From positions 558,001 through 622,000 of the forward strand of contig NZ_LAIR01000002.1 in NCBI RefSeq assembly GCF_001247745.1: DNA of 64,000 bases. The letters run 5' to 3'. Below the pieces are notes generated by a model, which was not told the DNA's origin, made no database searches, and saw only the letters and a program-made list of their open reading frames with translations. Of this stretch, positions 10,701 to 18,101 are shown piece by piece; position 1 is the stretch's first letter; each line of letters opens with the position of its first letter. This DNA comes from Luteipulveratus halotolerans. Lineage in GTDB: Bacteria; Actinomycetota; Actinomycetes; Actinomycetales; Dermatophilaceae. The position numbers and the translations under genes are program-made.

Positions 10701-11377
10701 CTCACGGTCGCGGGCTTGCTGCCACCGGCCGCGAGCACCGTGACGATCAGGGCGTCGAGCGTGCCGAACGCCTCGATGAGGTCATCGGGGGCGCTGCGCA
10801 GCGATGACGAGAAGATCGGCAGCCCGACGGCCTCGCCCGTGGCGTCGATCGAGTCGGCCAGGTCGTGGACGAACTGGGCGTTGCCGCTGCTCTCGTGAGC
10901 CCGGTAGAAGAGGATGCCGATGCGCGGCAGGTCGCGGTCGGCGGTCGGCCGGTCGAGCCAGCCCCAGGTCGGCATCGCCGCGGGGGGCTCGAAGCCCTCA
11001 CCGGTGATCAGCACCGTGTCGGACAGGAACGCGTGCAGCTGCGCGAGGTTGGCCGGACCGCCGTGCGCGAGGTAGGTGTGCGCCTGCGCTGCGATGCCCA
11101 CCGGCACCGTCGACAGCGCCATCAGCTCGGCGTCGGGCAGCTGTTCGCCACCCAGCACGACGGTCGGCGTGCCGGAGGCGGTGATCGCATCGAGGCCGTC
11201 CTGCCAGGTCCGGGCTGTGCCGAGGATGCGGACGAGCACCAGGTCGACGTCGGCGAGACGGTCGGGGAGAGTCTCCACCGGCGTACGGGACGGGTTGCCG
11301 AGGTCGTACGCCGCACCGCTCGCGCGCGCGGACAGCAGGTCGGTGTCGGACGTGGACAGCAGCAGGATGCGAGTCAT
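7769..11377 (-). CDS. cobN: Cobaltochelatase subunit CobN
   Basis: Large subunit of the ATP-dependent aerobic cobaltochelatase that inserts Co2+ into hydrogenobyrinic acid a,c-diamide. At 1202 residues it is of normal length. Family blocks seen include HLGKHGSMEWLPGKNAALS, the metal/tetrapyrrole site region YGAGILPLIEAGSW, and YHGGMVATVRALTG near the C terminus. The usual partners CobS and CobT are not in the window; the ChlI-ChlD fusion at 18.1 kb is the likely AAA+/VWA partner. A cobalamin riboswitch lies directly upstream, and cobF follows with a coupled start. Confidence 0.96.
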   Translation of the reverse strand: MTRILLLSTSDTDLLSARASGAAYDLGNPSRTPVETLPDRLADVDLVLVRILGTARTWQDGLDAITASGTPTVVLGGEQLPDAELMALSTVPVGIAAQAHTYLAHGGPANLAQLHAFLSDTVLITGEGFEPPAAMPTWGWLDRPTADRDLPRIGILFYRAHESSGNAQFVHDLADSIDATGEAVGLPIFSSSLRSAPDDLIEAFGTLDALIVTVLAAGGSKPATVSAGEDDEAWDVTAMAALDIPILQGLCLTWSREDWAGSDDGVSPLDSANQVAIPEFDGRIITVPFSFKEIDEDGLPGYVTDPERCRRLAGIAVWHARLRHVAPADRKVALMLSAYPTKHSRIGNAVGLDTPVTTIRLLRAMREAGYDLGSPGDIPGLELDDDTEAGNALIHAMIDAGGQDEEWLTQAQLTESTVRISADAYRAWTADLPTDLTDAMRETWGEAPGELFVNDAGEIVLATLQAGNVVIMIQPPRGFGENPVAIYHDPDMPPSHHYLAAYRWLERDFGAHAVVHLGKHGSMEWLPGKNAALSASCATDAAIGSMPLIYPFLINDPGEGAQAKRRAHATIVDHLIPPMARAESYGDIARLEQLLDEHANIAAMDPAKLPAIRAQIWTLIQAAKMDHDLGLDDRPHDAEFDDFLLHVDGWLCEVKDAQIRDGLHVLGQSPTGEARVNLVLSILRASQVWSGQAGALPGLRTALGLKEGGADARTVDAVEQHARTLVQAMEDADWSPSAAATVVAEHAPSADPDVRRVLEFAATEVVPRLARTTDELTNVLHALDGGYIPAGPSGSPLRGLVNVLPTGRNFYTVDPKAVPSRLAFETGQQLASSLIERYVADTGDYPRSVGLSVWGTSAMRTSGDDIAEVLALMGVRPVWNEESRRVTDLQVVPLDELGRPRIDVTVRISGFFRDAFPHVVAMLDDAVQLVAALDEPLDQNFVRAHAQADLAEHGDERRSTTRIFGSKPGAYGAGILPLIEAGSWRDDKDLAEVYTTWGGYAYGRGLDGVPAQDDMRTSYKRIAVAAKNTDTREHDIADSDDYFQYHGGMVATVRALTGAEPAAYIGDSTSPDVVRTRSLDQETSRVFRSRVVNPRWISAMQRHGYKGAFELAATVDYLFGYDATTGVVTDHMYETLAQTYALDETNQQFMREANPWALRGIVERLHEAHERQMWAEPEPGTLEALQQVYLELEGDLEDRDQR

Positions 11378-11425
11378 CGCCGGTGAGCTCCTTCGCGGGG
11401 TTCGCGCCCCGTAGTGATGGGAGGC

Positions 11426-11523
11426 CCTCGCGGCCAGTGTCTGGCTGGTCGGCGCTGGTGAGCGCCGGCATCACAGTGGCGGAACCGCCCCGGAGTCGCA
11501 CCGGGTTCCTGAAGTCCGCGAGG
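11426..11523 (-). promoter_or_regulatory. Cobalamin riboswitch upstream of cobN
   Basis: On the minus strand the conserved B12-element pieces occur in order: GGAACCCGGTGCGACTCCGG, then GGTTCCGCCACTGTGA, then CAGCCAGACACTGG. An 8-bp closing P1 helix pairs CCTCGCGG (plus coordinates 11516-11523) with its complement at 11426-11433. A -10-like TAGCCT lies just upstream (plus 11536-11541). Repression of cobN-cobF by adenosylcobalamin is expected from the family. Confidence 0.93.
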
Positions 11524-11553
11524 ACGTGCGCGCTCAGGCTACCCCGCGGCCGG

Positions 11554-12204
11554 TCAGGCCTTGGCGGGTGACTGGCTGAGCGCGAGGTGCACGGCGAACC
11601 CACCGAGCACGGTGCCCGACACCCAGCGCTGGACCTGCATCGCCCGCGGTCGCCGCTTCAACCAGCCGGACAGGCGGGCGGCACCGAGAACGATCAGGCC
11701 GTTGACCGTCAGGGCGATGGCGATCTGGACGAGCCCGAGCTGCAGCAGCTGTCCCCACGCAGGGCCGGCGCTGCGGTCGACGAACTGCGGGAGCAGCGCG
11801 GCGTACATCAGCGCGATCTTGGGGTTGAGCAGGTTGGTGAACCAGCCCATCGCGAACAGCCGGGCGCGGCTGTGGCGCTCGACCGCCTGCACCTCGAACG
11901 CCGACCGGCCGCCCGGCCGCAGCATCGTCCACGCGAGATACGCGAGGTAGCAGGCACCCGCGACCTTGACCACGTCGTACGCCAGCGGGACGTGCAGGAA
12001 CAGGGCCGACAGACCGGCGACGGTGGCCGCGAGGTAGCACCCGAAGCCGGCCGCGACGCCACCGAGCGAGACCAGTCCGGCGCCGCGGCCCTGGCTGATC
12101 GTGCGGGAGACCAGGTAGATCATGTTGGGCCCGGGCGTCAGGACCATGCCGAGAGCGATGAGTGCGACACCGGCGCAGGCAGCGAGCGAGACCATGCGAC
12201 CCAT
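11554..12204 (-). CDS. LysE-family exporter
   Basis: Amino-acid or small-metabolite exporter of the LysE/RhtB family, about 216 residues with six hydrophobic segments. The N-terminal signature VLTPGPNMIYLVSRTISQGR and the mid-protein GWFTNLLNPKIALMYAALLP block are typical. The start could be the ATG at 12204, 12207 or 12195; I see no clear ribosome binding site. It ends 30 bp before the region of the cobN riboswitch and points away from cobG, from which only about 35 bp separate it. No link to cobalamin is evident. Confidence 0.85.
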   Translation of the reverse strand: MGRMVSLAACAGVALIALGMVLTPGPNMIYLVSRTISQGRGAGLVSLGGVAAGFGCYLAATVAGLSALFLHVPLAYDVVKVAGACYLAYLAWTMLRPGGRSAFEVQAVERHSRARLFAMGWFTNLLNPKIALMYAALLPQFVDRSAGPAWGQLLQLGLVQIAIALTVNGLIVLGAARLSGWLKRRPRAMQVQRWVSGTVLGGFAVHLALSQSPAKA

Positions 12205-12238
12205 CATCGCCGATGGCGCCGACAGATCTCGTGCGAGC

Positions 12239-13093
12239 ATGTGCGCCGTGACGCGCACCCGCTCCGACCGCTGCCCCGGGATCACCCGGCCCTGGCGAGC
12301 CGACGACGGCGACCTGCTGCGCGTACGCCTGCCCGGTGGTCGCGTGAGCGCCGCGGCACTCGCGGCGCTCGCCGATGTGGCCGACCAGCTCGGGGACGGC
12401 GACCTGCACCTCACGTCACGGGCCAACGTGCAGATCCGCGGCGTGACCGGCGCATCCGCCGCCGCCGACCGACTGGCCGCGGCGGGGCTGCTCCCGCGAC
12501 GCTCCCACGACCTCGTCCGCAACATCGTCTGTACGCCGCTCACCGGGCTCACGGGTGGTCGCGCCGATCTGCGCCCGGTGCTCGCCGACCTCGACGCAGC
12601 CCTGCTGGCGGACGACACGCTCGCCGCGCTGCCCGGCAAGTTCCTGCTCCTGCTCGACGACGGCCGCGGTGACGTCGCCGGCTCGTCGTACGACGTCGGC
12701 GCGATCGCGCTCGACGCGAGCCGGGCGCTCCTCCTGGTCGACGGAGCGGCGCACCGCGAGGTGCCGCTCGCCGACGTCGTGCCCGCGCTGCTCGACCTCG
12801 CGCACCGCTTCCTCGCCGTGCGCGGTGACGGGCCGACGGCCGCGTGGCACGTCCGTGAGCTGGCGACCGAGCTCGTACCCGTGACGCCGTGGACACCGCC
12901 TTCGGGAGAGCGACCTGCGTACGGTGCGATCCGCCAGGACAACGGCCGTTGGTCTGCGCACCATGCCGCGCCCGACGGTGTGATCAAGAGTGAGATCGCG
13001 CGCGAGATTGCTTCTGCTGCAACCGAACTCGTCGTCACGCCCTGGCGAGGCGTCATCGCCGTCAACCTGCCCGACCGCCCGAAGGATGCCTGA
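12239..13093 (+). CDS. cobG: Short CobG-like protein (precorrin-3B synthase)
   Basis: About 284 residues resembling CobG, the oxygen-dependent precorrin-3B synthase of the nitrite/sulfite reductase family. A first ferredoxin-like half domain (about 12-75, with LHLTSRANVQIRG), a middle part (HDLVRNIVCTPLTG, ALPGKFLLLLDDGRG) and a second ferredoxin-like half ending at VVTPWRGVIAV are present. The protein then stops. The C-terminal part that normally carries the C-x5-C pair and ligates the 4Fe-4S cluster is absent, and only three cysteines remain in all. The start may be ATG 12239 or GTG 12248. It is followed without a gap by cobH, so its role in the C20-hydroxylation step fits the context but its activity is uncertain. 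Confidence 0.8.
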   Translation: MCAVTRTRSDRCPGITRPWRADDGDLLRVRLPGGRVSAAALAALADVADQLGDGDLHLTSRANVQIRGVTGASAAADRLAAAGLLPRRSHDLVRNIVCTPLTGLTGGRADLRPVLADLDAALLADDTLAALPGKFLLLLDDGRGDVAGSSYDVGAIALDASRALLLVDGAAHREVPLADVVPALLDLAHRFLAVRGDGPTAAWHVRELATELVPVTPWTPPSGERPAYGAIRQDNGRWSAHHAAPDGVIKSEIAREIASAATELVVTPWRGVIAVNLPDRPKDA

Positions 13094-13756
13094 GTGAAGC
13101 CGCCTACCCGCCGCTACGAGTACGAGACCGACGGGGCTGCGATCTATCGCCAGTCGTTCGCGACGATCCGCGCGGAGTCCGACAGCTCGCACCTGCCGGC
13201 AGACGCCGAGAAGGTCGCCGTGCGCATGGTCCACGCATGCGGCCAGACCGACCTCACGCACGACCTGCGGATCACCGACGACTTCATGACCGCGACACGG
13301 GCGGCGTTGCAGGCCGGCGCCCCGATCCTGACCGACGCGCACATGGTGGCCTCCGGCGTCACGCGTCCCCGGCTGCCGCGCGACAACGACGTGCTCTGCC
13401 TGCTGCGAGACGAGCGAGTTTCGTTGCTGGCCAAGGAGTTCGGGACGACACGGTCGGCGGCGGCCGTGTCGCTGTGGGGTGACCGGCTCGACGGCGCGGT
13501 GGTCGCCATCGGCAACGCGCCGACCGCGCTGTTCCACCTGCTCGAGCTCATGGCTGACGGCGGTCCGCGCCCGGCGGCGGTGGTCGGCGTACCTGTCGGG
13601 TTCATCGGTGCGGCCGAGTCCAAGGACGCGTTGGCGGCGTACGAGCCGCGCGTGCCGCACCTCGTCGTCCGCGGTCGGCGCGGCGGGTCGGCCATGGCCG
13701 TCGCCGCGCTCAACGCTCTCGCCCAGGACGACGAGATCGGGGCGAGCGTCCGATGA
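13094..13756 (+). CDS. cobH: Precorrin-8X methylmutase
   Basis: Moves a methyl group from C11 to C12 of precorrin-8X to form hydrogenobyrinic acid. The 220-residue protein has the expected length and motifs: YRQSFATIRAE near the N terminus and MVHACGQTDL with the catalytic histidine H47, then PILTDAHMVASGV and PAAVVGVPVGFIGAAESK. GTG immediately follows the cobG stop, and its own stop overlaps the ATG of the next gene (ATGA), so cobG-cobH-cobIJ form one coupled operon. Confidence 0.96.
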   Translation: MKPPTRRYEYETDGAAIYRQSFATIRAESDSSHLPADAEKVAVRMVHACGQTDLTHDLRITDDFMTATRAALQAGAPILTDAHMVASGVTRPRLPRDNDVLCLLRDERVSLLAKEFGTTRSAAAVSLWGDRLDGAVVAIGNAPTALFHLLELMADGGPRPAAVVGVPVGFIGAAESKDALAAYEPRVPHLVVRGRRGGSAMAVAALNALAQDDEIGASVR

Positions 13757-15300
13757 GTGAGGGTGGAGTGCTGTACGGCGTCGGCGTCGGTCCAGGAGAC
13801 CCGGAGCTGTTGACGCTCAAGGCTGCTCGGCTGATCGACGCGGCCGACGTGGTCGCCTACCACTCCGGTCGGCCGGGCTCGTCCAACGCGCGGGCGATCG
13901 TCGCCGACCTGCTCGACGGGCAGGTCGAGGAAGAGCTCGTCTACCCGGTCACGACCGGCACCACCGATCACCCGGGTGGCTACGCCGGCGCGATGGAGGA
14001 CTTCTACGCCGACTCGGCCGCCCGTCTCATCGCTCACCTCGACGCGGGCCGCGACGTCGTGCTGCTCTCCGAGGGCGACCCGCTGTTCTACGGGTCGTTC
14101 ATGTACATGCACGACCGCATCAGCCTCCACCACCGGGTCGAGATCGTCCCCGGCGTCACGTCGATGGCCGGTGCCACCGCGACCGCCGCGCTGCCGCTGA
14201 TGCGTCAGACCGACGTCCTCACCGTGCTGCCCGGCACGCTGCCCGAGGCCGAGCTCGCGCGCCGGCTCGCCGACACCGAGGCGGCGGTCATCATGAAGCT
14301 CGGCCGCACCTTCCCGGCCGTACGCCGCGCCCTGGAGTCAGCGGGCAGGCTGGAGCACGCCGTCTATGTCGAGCGCGCGACGACCGGTCGTGAGCGGCGC
14401 CTGCCGGTGGCCGACGTCGACCCGGCGACAGTGCCGTACTTCTCGATCATCCTGGTCGACGGCGACAGCGCACCGTCGCGCGCCCGCCACGCCGAGTCAG
14501 CACCGAAACCCCTGCAGCACAACGAGATCCGCGCCGAGCTGCTCGTCGTCGGTCTCGGTCCCGGACCGGACCGGTGGATTACCCCCGAGGTGACCGAGGC
14601 GCTCGCCGACGTCGAGCACGTCATCGGCTACGCGCCCTACGTCAACCGCGTGCCACAGCGGCCCGGTCTCCGGCGCCACGCCAGCGGCAACACCGTCGAG
14701 GTCGACCGTGCCCGGCACGCACTCGACCTCGCGCTCGCCGGCGAACGCGTCGCCGTCGTCTCCGGCGGGGACGCCGGGGTCTTCGGGATGGCCGCGGCGG
14801 TGTTCGAGGCCCAGGCGAGCGACCCGGCGTACGACGAAGTGCACGTCCGCGTGCTGCCCGGGGTGTCCGCAGTGCAGGCTGTCGCGGCCCGTGCGGGAGC
14901 GCCGGTGGGAGCCGACTTCGCGGTGCTGAGCCTGTCCGACCGGCTCAAGCCTTGGACGGTGGTCGAGCAGCGGCTCGCCGCGATCGCGGCGGCCGATCTG
15001 GTGCTCGCGATCTACAACCCGCGCTCGCGGGCCCGTCCGACGCAGATGGCCGACGCGCAGCGAGTTCTGCTGCAGCACAAGGACGCTCGTACGGTCGTGG
15101 TGGTCGGGCGCGACATCGGGCGGGCCGAGGAGTCGCTGACGGTCACGACCCTCGGCGAGCTCGACCCGGAGACGATCGACATGAAGTGCCTGGTCGTCGT
15201 CGGGGCGTCGAGCACGCGGGTCACGAGCGCAGGTCAGGTGTGGAGTCCGCGCTTCGTCGGCCACGACGGTCGATCACGGCCAGGCCGGCCGCGAGACTGA
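13753..15300 (+). CDS. cobIJ: CobI-CobJ fusion methyltransferase
   Basis: Two SAM-dependent corrin-ring methyltransferases in one chain of 515 residues. Residues 1 to about 250 match precorrin-2 C20-methyltransferase (CobI: YGVGVGPGDPELLTLKA, LSEGDPLFYGSFMYMH, PGVTSMAGATA). From about 258 the sequence matches precorrin-3B C17-methyltransferase (CobJ: LLVVGLGPGPDRWITPEV, VSGGDAGVFGMAA, PGVSAVQAVAARAGAP, AIYNPRSRARP). The same fusion is known from mycobacteria. The last 80 bp overlap the convergent membrane-protein gene. Confidence 0.95.
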   Translation: MSEGGVLYGVGVGPGDPELLTLKAARLIDAADVVAYHSGRPGSSNARAIVADLLDGQVEEELVYPVTTGTTDHPGGYAGAMEDFYADSAARLIAHLDAGRDVVLLSEGDPLFYGSFMYMHDRISLHHRVEIVPGVTSMAGATATAALPLMRQTDVLTVLPGTLPEAELARRLADTEAAVIMKLGRTFPAVRRALESAGRLEHAVYVERATTGRERRLPVADVDPATVPYFSIILVDGDSAPSRARHAESAPKPLQHNEIRAELLVVGLGPGPDRWITPEVTEALADVEHVIGYAPYVNRVPQRPGLRRHASGNTVEVDRARHALDLALAGERVAVVSGGDAGVFGMAAAVFEAQASDPAYDEVHVRVLPGVSAVQAVAARAGAPVGADFAVLSLSDRLKPWTVVEQRLAAIAAADLVLAIYNPRSRARPTQMADAQRVLLQHKDARTVVVVGRDIGRAEESLTVTTLGELDPETIDMKCLVVVGASSTRVTSAGQVWSPRFVGHDGRSRPGRPRD

Positions 15301-15901
15301 GCAGCAGCGCCCCGACGCCGGCGATGTTGAGCAGAACGCGCGGATAGCCGTGCACCCCGACGTCGACGAACGGGTAGGGGTACCAGTCGGTGACGGCGCC
15401 GAGCAGGATGACGACGAGCAGTCCCCACGCGAGCGGCCAGACCAGGCTCAGCGCGACCGTGCGGCGGTCGATGCGCGGGCGAGGACCGAAGGCCGCCCAC
15501 CCGACGACCGCGAGCAGCGGGACCACCACGTGCAGCAGCTTGTCCGCGACGTAGGGGCCGCCGGTCAGGTGCAGGAGAGGGCGAAGGAAGAACCAGTGGA
15601 TCAGCCCGGTGCCAGTGATGCCGATCAGGGCGTCGAGCCGCACGACCCGCCACCGCGGGCCGTCGTACGACGGGCGACGCACCAGAGGGAGGACCGACGC
15701 CAGCACGAGCAGGTTGCTCTGGATCGTGAAGTAGGAGACGAACCGCAGCAGCCGGGTCGGGAGCCCCGGTGGCTCCGCGGTGGTCAGCACCTGGGCGCCC
15801 TGCACGACGAGGACGAGCTGCAGGATCAGGGCACCCGCACACACGACCGCCGTCAGGGCGTGCCACCAGCGGGCGGGCCGGCTGTCTGCGACGTCTCGCA
15901 C
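15221..15901 (-). CDS. Pr6Pr-type integral membrane protein
   Basis: A 226-residue membrane protein with about six hydrophobic segments, including RLLRFVSYFTIQSNLLVLAS and GLIHWFFLRPLLHLTG. This pattern (FTIQSNLL, a histidine in the fourth region, DWYPYPFVDV) matches the Pr6Pr/FAR-17a-like family of unknown function. GTG start. Its 3' end overlaps the convergent cobIJ gene by 80 bp and its start lies 10 bp from the cobM stop, so it may be co-transcribed with cobL-cobM. No role in cobalamin synthesis can be inferred. Confidence 0.8.
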   Translation of the reverse strand: MRDVADSRPARWWHALTAVVCAGALILQLVLVVQGAQVLTTAEPPGLPTRLLRFVSYFTIQSNLLVLASVLPLVRRPSYDGPRWRVVRLDALIGITGTGLIHWFFLRPLLHLTGGPYVADKLLHVVVPLLAVVGWAAFGPRPRIDRRTVALSLVWPLAWGLLVVILLGAVTDWYPYPFVDVGVHGYPRVLLNIAGVGALLLSLAAGLAVIDRRGRRSADSTPDLRS

Positions 15902-15910
15902 GGCCGCAGC

Positions 15911-16660
15911 CTAGCCGCGACGGCGCTCGCGGGCGGGGTCGTACAGGAAGGAGCCGCGGGGCGCCTGGGCGTCGAGTGAGCGACCGACGATGATGACGGC
16001 TGCCTGCGTCAGCTCGGCCTGCTCGACCTGGTCGGCGATGTCGCTCAGCGTGCCCGCGAGGACGATCTGCTCAGGCTGTGACGCGCGGTAGACCACCGCG
16101 ACCGGGCAGTCAGAGCCGTAGTGCTCCACCAGCTCGCCGGTCAGTCGACGGGTGTGGCGGATCGCCAGGTGGAGCACCAATGTCGCTCTGCTCGCAGCGA
16201 ATCGGGCGAGGCTCTCGGTGTCGGGCATTGCGGTCGAGCGGGCCTGCGTGCGCGTGAGCACGACCGACTGCGCGACCTCGGGCACCGTCAGCTCGGCGCC
16301 GAGGAGGGCGGCAGCGGCGGCGTACGCCGGCACGCCCGGGGTGACGTCCCACGGCACGTCGGCCGCATCGAGGCGGGCCTTCTGCTCGGTGAGCGCGGAG
16401 TAGACCGACGGGTCGCCCGAGCAGAGCCGTACGACGTCGTCACCGCGCTCGTGCGCGTCGACGAGGTGCGCGGTGATCTGGTCGAGGTCGAGGTGCTGGG
16501 TGTCGATGAGGCGCGCGTCGGCGGACGCGTGTGAGAGAACCTCCGCGTCGAGGTAGGTGCCCGCGTAGAGCACGGTGTCCGCAGACTCCAGCAGGCGGAT
16601 CGCGCGCAGCGTCAGCAGGTCTGCCGCTCCCGGACCGGCCCCGACGAAGTGGACCGTCAT
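15911..16660 (-). CDS. cobM: Precorrin-4 C11-methyltransferase
   Basis: Methylates C11 of precorrin-4 to precorrin-5 with SAM. The 249-residue tetrapyrrole methylase starts VHFVGAGPGAADLLTLRA, has VRLCSGDPSVYSALTEQ and PGVPAYAAAAALLGAELT, and ends PRGSFLYDPARERR, the usual CobM C terminus. The ATG overlaps the cobL stop (ATGA), placing it second in a cobL-cobM operon divergent from the ChlID-cobO operon. A longer upstream reading only shadows cobL. Confidence 0.95.
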   Translation of the reverse strand: MTVHFVGAGPGAADLLTLRAIRLLESADTVLYAGTYLDAEVLSHASADARLIDTQHLDLDQITAHLVDAHERGDDVVRLCSGDPSVYSALTEQKARLDAADVPWDVTPGVPAYAAAAALLGAELTVPEVAQSVVLTRTQARSTAMPDTESLARFAASRATLVLHLAIRHTRRLTGELVEHYGSDCPVAVVYRASQPEQIVLAGTLSDIADQVEQAELTQAAVIIVGRSLDAQAPRGSFLYDPARERRRG

Positions 16661-17853
16661 CGGACGAGGCTCCACTGGGTGACGGGTCGCGCGGGGCGCC
16701 AGCCGCTCATGGTGCCGAGCGGCTCGGCCGTCTCGACCGTGATGCGGGTGAGCTGACCGCCGTGCTCGCGCTGCGCGGCGACGAGCAGCGCCTCGGTCTC
16801 GATGGTGACCGCGTGCGCGACCAGCCGTCCGCCCGGTCGAAGGGCAGCGAGGCAGGTGTCGATGACTCCGGGGCGGCTGGCGCCACCACCGATGAACACT
16901 GCATCGGGCGCGTCGAGGCCGGTGAGCGCCTCGGGGGCCGAGCCGCACACGACCTCGAGCTCGGACAGGCCGAAACGGTCGGCATTGCGCGAGACCCGTT
17001 GTGCGCGTTCGGAATTCGCCTCGATGGCGATCGCACCACAGCTCAGGTGCGAACGCATCCACTCGACGGAGACCGAACCCGCGCCGGCGCCGACGTCCCA
17101 CAGCAGGTGTCCCGGTCGTGGTTCGAGACGAGAGAGGGCGCTCGCGCGCAGGTCGCGCTTGGTCAGCTGCCCGTCGTGCTCGAACGCGTCGTCCGGCAGA
17201 CCCGCGACCAGGCCGTACGACGGTGCGTCGGTCGGGCAGACCACGCAGACGAGGTTGAGCCGGTCGACCTCGGCCGACCAGGTGGCTGCAGTGCCGCGCG
17301 AGCGCCACTCGTCGACCGCGCCGAGGCGTGACCAGGCGACCATCTCGGCGGCACCCATGCCGTGCTCGTCGAGCAGCTTGGCGACCTCGGCGGGCGTGGT
17401 CTCGTCGGAGGACAGCACGATCAGCCGTCGGCCGGGCGACAGGTGTCGGGCCAGCCGCGACGTCGGCCGCCCGACCAGTGACACCACCGTGGTGGTCTCG
17501 TGCGACCACCCCATCCGCGCGTGGGCGAGGCTCGCCGACGAGACGGCCGGGACGACGTCGACCCGCTCCGGGCCCATCACGTCGATCAAGGTCGTCCCGA
17601 CGCCGGACAGCAGCGGGTCGCCGGACGCGAGGGCGACCAGGCGCCGGCCGTCGTACAGCGCGAGCAGCGGCTCGAGGCCGTCACGCAGGGGAGAGGGCCA
17701 CGAGCGGCGTACCTGACCTGCGACCTCGGGCACGAGGTCGAGGTGGCGCGGTCCGCCGACGAGCACCTCGGCGCCCTGGATGATGTCCTGGTGGGTGCGC
17801 GGGAGCCCGGCCCACCCCTCGGCGCCGATCCCGACCACAGTCACGGTGTTCAC
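16657..17853 (-). CDS. cobL: Precorrin-6Y C5,15-methyltransferase (CbiE-CbiT fusion)
   Basis: Bifunctional enzyme that methylates C5 and C15 and decarboxylates the C12 acetate to give precorrin-8X. In the 398-residue protein the N-terminal CbiE-type methylase (VTVVGIGAEGWAGLP, ALASGDPLLSGVGTTL) is joined at about residue 200 to a CbiT-type Rossmann methyltransferase with DVGAGAGSVSVEW (D253) and AVFIGGGASRPGVID. GTG at 17853 gives the normal N terminus; the longer upstream reading crosses the riboswitch on the other strand. It shares a short divergent promoter region with the ChlID operon. Confidence 0.95.
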   Translation of the reverse strand: MNTVTVVGIGAEGWAGLPRTHQDIIQGAEVLVGGPRHLDLVPEVAGQVRRSWPSPLRDGLEPLLALYDGRRLVALASGDPLLSGVGTTLIDVMGPERVDVVPAVSSASLAHARMGWSHETTTVVSLVGRPTSRLARHLSPGRRLIVLSSDETTPAEVAKLLDEHGMGAAEMVAWSRLGAVDEWRSRGTAATWSAEVDRLNLVCVVCPTDAPSYGLVAGLPDDAFEHDGQLTKRDLRASALSRLEPRPGHLLWDVGAGAGSVSVEWMRSHLSCGAIAIEANSERAQRVSRNADRFGLSELEVVCGSAPEALTGLDAPDAVFIGGGASRPGVIDTCLAALRPGGRLVAHAVTIETEALLVAAQREHGGQLTRITVETAEPLGTMSGWRPARPVTQWSLVR

Positions 17854-17858
17854 AGCCG

Positions 17859-17888
17859 CTGACCCTAGAGGCTCGGGTGGGTTAGGGT
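17859..17888 (+). promoter_or_regulatory. Promoter for the ChlID-cobO-cobBC-cobA operon
   Basis: CTGACC (17859-17864) and TAGGGT (17883-17888) are separated by 18 bp and lie just upstream of the riboswitch, a good fit to a vegetative sigma-factor promoter. Predicted from sequence only. Confidence 0.55.
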
Positions 17889-17902
17889 GCGGACCGGCAG
17901 AT

Positions 17903-18051
17903 GTGAGGTGCACGGGAAGCCGGTGAGACTCCGGCACAGGACCCGCTGCGGTGACCGAGGATGCCGACGACGCGTGGCGCGAGAGCGCCGGCCACTGGGA
18001 CGACCCGGGAAGGCGCGCCGCCGGGCTCGGAAGTCCGAAGACCGGCCTCGC
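17903..18051 (+). promoter_or_regulatory. Cobalamin riboswitch upstream of the ChlID operon
   Basis: The leader contains ACGGGAAGCCGGTGAGACTC CGGCACAGGACCCGCTGCGG TGACCG, then GGCCACTGGGACGACCCGGG AAGG, and finally CGGAAGTCCGAAGACCGGCC. These are the conserved blocks of the long actinobacterial adenosylcobalamin riboswitch. GTGAGG (17903-17908) can pair with CCTCGC (18046-18051) as the closing helix. The first gene starts about 50 bp downstream. Confidence 0.93.
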
Positions 18052-18101
18052 AGCAGCGCGATCGTGCCGCGTGGTCCCGGCACGCCGGCGGGAGCAACCC
18101 C

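Noticed and set aside
11554..13065. A 503-codon version of the LysE gene
   Set aside because: The first 285 codons run antisense through cobG and have no family similarity; the exporter starts near 12204.
17961..18101. Extended N terminus of the chelatase gene
   Set aside because: It translates the riboswitch; the ATG at 18102 has a ribosome binding site and gives the family N terminus.
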